Shown here: positions 3,887 through 6,463 of the stretch, piece after piece | Position numbering within the stretch: the stretch's first letter is position 1 | How the letters are laid out: each line of letters starts with the position of its first letter | Assembly: GCA_023247135.1 (NCBI GenBank) | Contig: JAHFHB010000115.1 | Span: 1 to 6,463 of the forward strand | From: Candidatus Omnitrophota bacterium | GTDB taxonomy: Bacteria > Omnitrophota > Omnitrophia > Omnitrophales > Aquincolibacteriaceae | DNA length: 6,463 nucleotides | Direction: 5' to 3' | Translations under genes and position numbers: made by a program | Notes under the pieces: generated by a model | Database searches by the model: none | The model's input: only the letters and a program-made list of their open reading frames with translations | What the model was told of the DNA's origin: nothing

Positions 3887-6067
3887 ATGAGCGTTCAAAA
3901 AGTAACTCGTCTTATCGGCAATAAACAGCTTACCATCGAAACAGGCCGTATCGCCAAGCAGGCGCATGGCTCCGTGACCGTGCAGTACGGCGATACCGTG
4001 ATTCTTGCAGCGGCCGTGGCCGCGCCGGAACTTAAGGAAGGGCAGGATTTTTTCCCCCTGACCGTGGATTACCGCGAGCGAACGTACGCGGCCGGAAAAA
4101 TCCCGGGCGGGTTTTTCAAGCGTGAAGGACGTCCTTCCGAAAAAGAAATTCTCACCAGCCGCTTGATTGATCGTCCCATCCGTTCCCTTTTCAACAAAGA
4201 TTATCTCAATGAAGTTGCCGTGACAGTGGTTGTGCTCTCGATCGATGGCGAAAATCCCACGGAAATCCCGTCCATGATTGCATCCTCTGCGGCGCTGCTT
4301 GTTTCCGATATTCCGTTTGAAGCCCGGATGGCTGCGGTGCGCGTGGGGCTTGTGGATGGCGAGTGGGTGGCCAATCCGACGCATGCGGAGCTTGAAGAAA
4401 GCGATGTGGATCTAGTGCTTGCGGGCACGCATGACCGCGTGGTCATGATCGAGGCTGGCGCCAAAGAAGTGACCGAAGAAAAAATGCTGGAAGGCATCAA
4501 ATTCGGTCAGAAGGTTCTGGGTGAAGTGGCCGAACTGCTTGAAGAACTTGTGCGAGCCGCGGGCAAGCAAAAGAAAGCCGTCGTGAAAATCGTCAGCCCG
4601 ACTGAAATCACAGACAAGGTGAAAGCCGCTGCGAAGGGGCAGTTTGAAAAGGTGTTCAGCCTTGGTTCGAAAGAAGAGCGGGAAGAAGCGACCTCAAAGC
4701 TTTTCACAGAAAAAGTTTTAGCTGCTTTTGACCCGACTGCGCCTGACTTTAAAAAATCAGCCGTGAAGGCCGCTTTCGACAAATACGAAAAAGACTTTGT
4801 GCGCGAAATGATTTTGGGCCAGGGCCGACGTCCGGATGGCCGTAAAGAACGCGAAATCCGTAAAATTACCTGTGAAGTCGGTGTTTTGCCGAGAACGCAT
4901 GGTTCTGCGGTTTTTACCCGCGGTCAGACCCAGAGCCTGAGCATTGCGACGCTTGGGTCCGGGGATGATGCTCAGAGGATTGATGCGCTCGAAGGCGAAC
5001 AATCCAAATCATTTATGCTGCATTACAACTTCCCGTCTTTCAGCGTTGGTGAAGTAAAACCGAGCCGCGGACCGGGACGGCGTGAAATTGGCCACGGAGC
5101 GCTCGCAGAACGCGCGCTGGCTCCAATCATTCCGGATCAGGAAGTCTTCCCTTACACGATCCGGCTTGTTTCAGATATTTTGGAATCCAATGGTTCAAGT
5201 TCAATGGCCACGGTTTGCGGCGGCACGCTGTCTTTGATGGACGCGGGCGTTCCGATCAAGGCGCCGGTCACCGGCATTGCCATCGGTTTGATTACGGATG
5301 ACACGGGCCGCTGGAAAGTACTGACCGATATCGCCGGCATCGAAGACCATCTGGGCGATATGGATTTTAAAGCGGCGGGAACTTCTAAAGGGTTGACCGC
5401 GCTTCAAATGGATTTGAAAATTCCCGGAGTCACCGAAGAAATTCTGAAAGAATCTTTCAGTCAGGCTCTTGAAGCACGCAAAAAGATTCTTGAGAGCATC
5501 CTCCAGAGCCTTCCGGAGCCGCGTAAAGAGCTTTCCGTTTATGCTCCGCGTATCACCACGATTAAAATCAATCCGTCGAAAATCGGCGAAGTCATCGGCC
5601 CGGGCGGAAAAAATATCCGCAAGATCGTTGAAGAAACCGGTGCGAAAATCGACATCGAAGATGACGGCACGATTCATGTGGCATCGACCAATCCCGAAGC
5701 CAGTGCGGCCGCTATCGCGCGTATCCAGGGTGTTACGGCCGAGGCCGAAATCGGTAAGGTTTATAACACGATCGTGAAAAAACTCATGCCGTTTGGCGCA
5801 TTTCTGGAATACCTTCCGGGCAATGACGGCCTTTGCCATATCTCGGAAGTGACCGACGGTTATGCCAAGAGCGTCAATGAGTACCTGCGTGTCGGCCAGG
5901 AAGTTTTGGCAAAGGCCATCGGCGTGGATGATCGCGGCAAAGTCAGCTTGAGCATCAAGCAGGCCATCCCCGGTGGTCTTCCAGTGCTGGGTCCCGATGT
6001 GGAACGTGATCCGGTCGATGAACCGCGTGAGCGCAGTGATCGCGGCCGTCCCCGTTCGCGCCGTTAA
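3887..6067 (+). CDS. pnp: Polyribonucleotide nucleotidyltransferase (PNPase)
   Basis: PNPase is a homotrimeric 3'-5' exoribonuclease that uses phosphate to release nucleoside diphosphates, and is a core part of bacterial RNA decay. At 726 residues it is complete (E. coli 711). The first RNase PH domain carries LTVDYRERTYAAGKIPGG and FFKREGRP (76-83), then SRLIDRPIRSLF. A helical linker spans about 150-310. The second RNase PH domain begins at GQGRRPDGR (311-319) and holds RGQTQSL, HYNFPSFSVGE and RREIGHG. It also has the phosphate-binding GSSSMA (436-441) and EDHLGDMDFK with metal and catalytic D487, D493 and K495. A KH domain follows with GPGG (571-574), then an S1 domain (about 622-693) with FGAFLE and HISEV. 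A 33-residue tail, acidic and then Arg-rich, closes the protein. All catalytic positions are kept. It sits after rpsO in the classical order and before dut. Confidence 0.98.
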   Translation: MSVQKVTRLIGNKQLTIETGRIAKQAHGSVTVQYGDTVILAAAVAAPELKEGQDFFPLTVDYRERTYAAGKIPGGFFKREGRPSEKEILTSRLIDRPIRSLFNKDYLNEVAVTVVVLSIDGENPTEIPSMIASSAALLVSDIPFEARMAAVRVGLVDGEWVANPTHAELEESDVDLVLAGTHDRVVMIEAGAKEVTEEKMLEGIKFGQKVLGEVAELLEELVRAAGKQKKAVVKIVSPTEITDKVKAAAKGQFEKVFSLGSKEEREEATSKLFTEKVLAAFDPTAPDFKKSAVKAAFDKYEKDFVREMILGQGRRPDGRKEREIRKITCEVGVLPRTHGSAVFTRGQTQSLSIATLGSGDDAQRIDALEGEQSKSFMLHYNFPSFSVGEVKPSRGPGRREIGHGALAERALAPIIPDQEVFPYTIRLVSDILESNGSSSMATVCGGTLSLMDAGVPIKAPVTGIAIGLITDDTGRWKVLTDIAGIEDHLGDMDFKAAGTSKGLTALQMDLKIPGVTEEILKESFSQALEARKKILESILQSLPEPRKELSVYAPRITTIKINPSKIGEVIGPGGKNIRKIVEETGAKIDIEDDGTIHVASTNPEASAAAIARIQGVTAEAEIGKVYNTIVKKLMPFGAFLEYLPGNDGLCHISEVTDGYAKSVNEYLRVGQEVLAKAIGVDDRGKVSLSIKQAIPGGLPVLGPDVERDPVDEPRERSDRGRPRSRR

Positions 6068-6085
6068 TTTTCAAAATTCGAATCC

Positions 6086-6463
6086 ATGTCCGAAGAACTG
6101 TTTGAAATCCGCATCAAACGGTCTGAGTCGCTCGCCGGCCTTGAACTACCCCAGTACATGAGCGCCGGCGCTAGCGCGCTCGATCTTTTAGCCGCTATCC
6201 ACGAGGATCTGGTCATTGCCCCCGGCAAACGGGCCTTGGTGCCTACGGGCATCTCGATGGCCATGCCGCAGGGGACGGAGGCCCAAATCCGCCCCCGCAG
6301 CGGCCTGGCCATCAAAAACGGCGTGACCCTGCTCAACAGCCCGGGAACGATCGATTCAGACTACCGAGGCGAAATCAAGATCATCATGATCAACCTGGGC
6401 GAAGAGCCTTTTGTGGTCAAGCGCGGCATGCGCATTGCCCAAATGGTCATTGCCGAGGTGATT
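6086..6463 (+). CDS. dut: Deoxyuridine 5'-triphosphate nucleotidohydrolase (dUTPase), 3' end outside window
   Basis: dUTPase hydrolyses dUTP to dUMP and pyrophosphate, keeping uracil out of DNA and feeding dTMP synthesis; the family is a homotrimer. The first 126 codons are present and the frame is still open at the window edge (usual length about 145-155). Visible motifs are 1, AGASALDLLAA (27-37; an Ala at 31 where Gly is common); 2, RPRSGLAIKNGV (69-80); 3, GTIDSDYRGE (87-96) with catalytic Asp90 and the uracil-pocket Tyr93; and 4, RIAQMVI (116-122). Motif 5, the Gly-rich C-terminal arm, lies beyond the window. TAA at 6065-6067 closes the frame upstream, so the ATG at 6086 is the only start that keeps the first strand. 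There is no recognisable SD in the 18-base AT-rich gap after pnp. A dCTP-deaminase identity is unlikely given motif 3. Confidence 0.95.
   Translation, partial: MSEELFEIRIKRSESLAGLELPQYMSAGASALDLLAAIHEDLVIAPGKRALVPTGISMAMPQGTEAQIRPRSGLAIKNGVTLLNSPGTIDSDYRGEIKIIMINLGEEPFVVKRGMRIAQMVIAEVI

Noticed and set aside
5201..5839. 212-residue minus-strand open frame opposite pnp (and similar ones at 980-1510 and 3866-4384)
   Set aside because: These are antisense shadows of well-supported genes. They show no recognisable motifs, and the + strand carries full family signatures.
3505..6085. Shared TTCGAATCC upstream of rpsO (3505-3513) and dut (6077-6085) as a common operator
   Set aside because: Repeats of nine bases are expected many times by chance. 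Positions relative to the starts differ and no second half-site is seen.

Overview
This window is a housekeeping translation and RNA-metabolism cluster, with every gene on the + strand. It carries the end of infB (IF-2), rbfA, a DHH-family nanoRNase (nrnA type), truB, ribF, rpsO, pnp, and the start of dut, which runs off the right edge. The DNA is moderately GC-rich by eye. All proteins look like intact bacterial versions of their families. The order infB-rbfA-nrnA-truB-ribF-rpsO-pnp-dut recurs in several bacterial phyla (for example Clostridia, delta-proteobacterial lineages and Omnitrophota-like bacteria), so it does not fix the taxon. The short TruB without a PUA domain and the glutamate in the first DHH motif mildly suggest a delta-proteobacterial, PVC or Omnitrophota-like lineage, but this is a guess.

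Layout. Positions 2-310 are the last 102 residues of IF-2. A 94-base gap follows, holding a perfect 28-bp palindrome plus a T-run (329-364) and then a strong Shine-Dalgarno (SD) sequence for rbfA. From 405 to 3496, rbfA, nrnA, truB and ribF are packed with overlaps of 4, 4 and 17 bases. A good sigma70-type promoter lies in the last codons of ribF (3476-3504) and probably drives rpsO-pnp. Gaps of 50 bases (ribF-rpsO) and 70 bases (rpsO-pnp) hold potential RNA stem-loops. dut starts 18 bases after pnp.

How they work together. IF-2 starts translation. RbfA and S15 serve 30S assembly, and TruB makes Psi55 in tRNA. PNPase degrades RNA from the 3' end, and the DHH nanoRNase clears the short oligonucleotides left behind. 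RibF makes FMN and FAD, and Dut removes dUTP. The cluster therefore couples ribosome production to RNA turnover and nucleotide hygiene.

I see no mobile genes, CRISPR array, tRNA or rRNA, and no previously undescribed protein system. The points worth a second look are regulatory: the GTAG-ended palindrome after infB, the promoter inside ribF, and a predicted stem that would hide the rpsO start only on transcripts read through from upstream.
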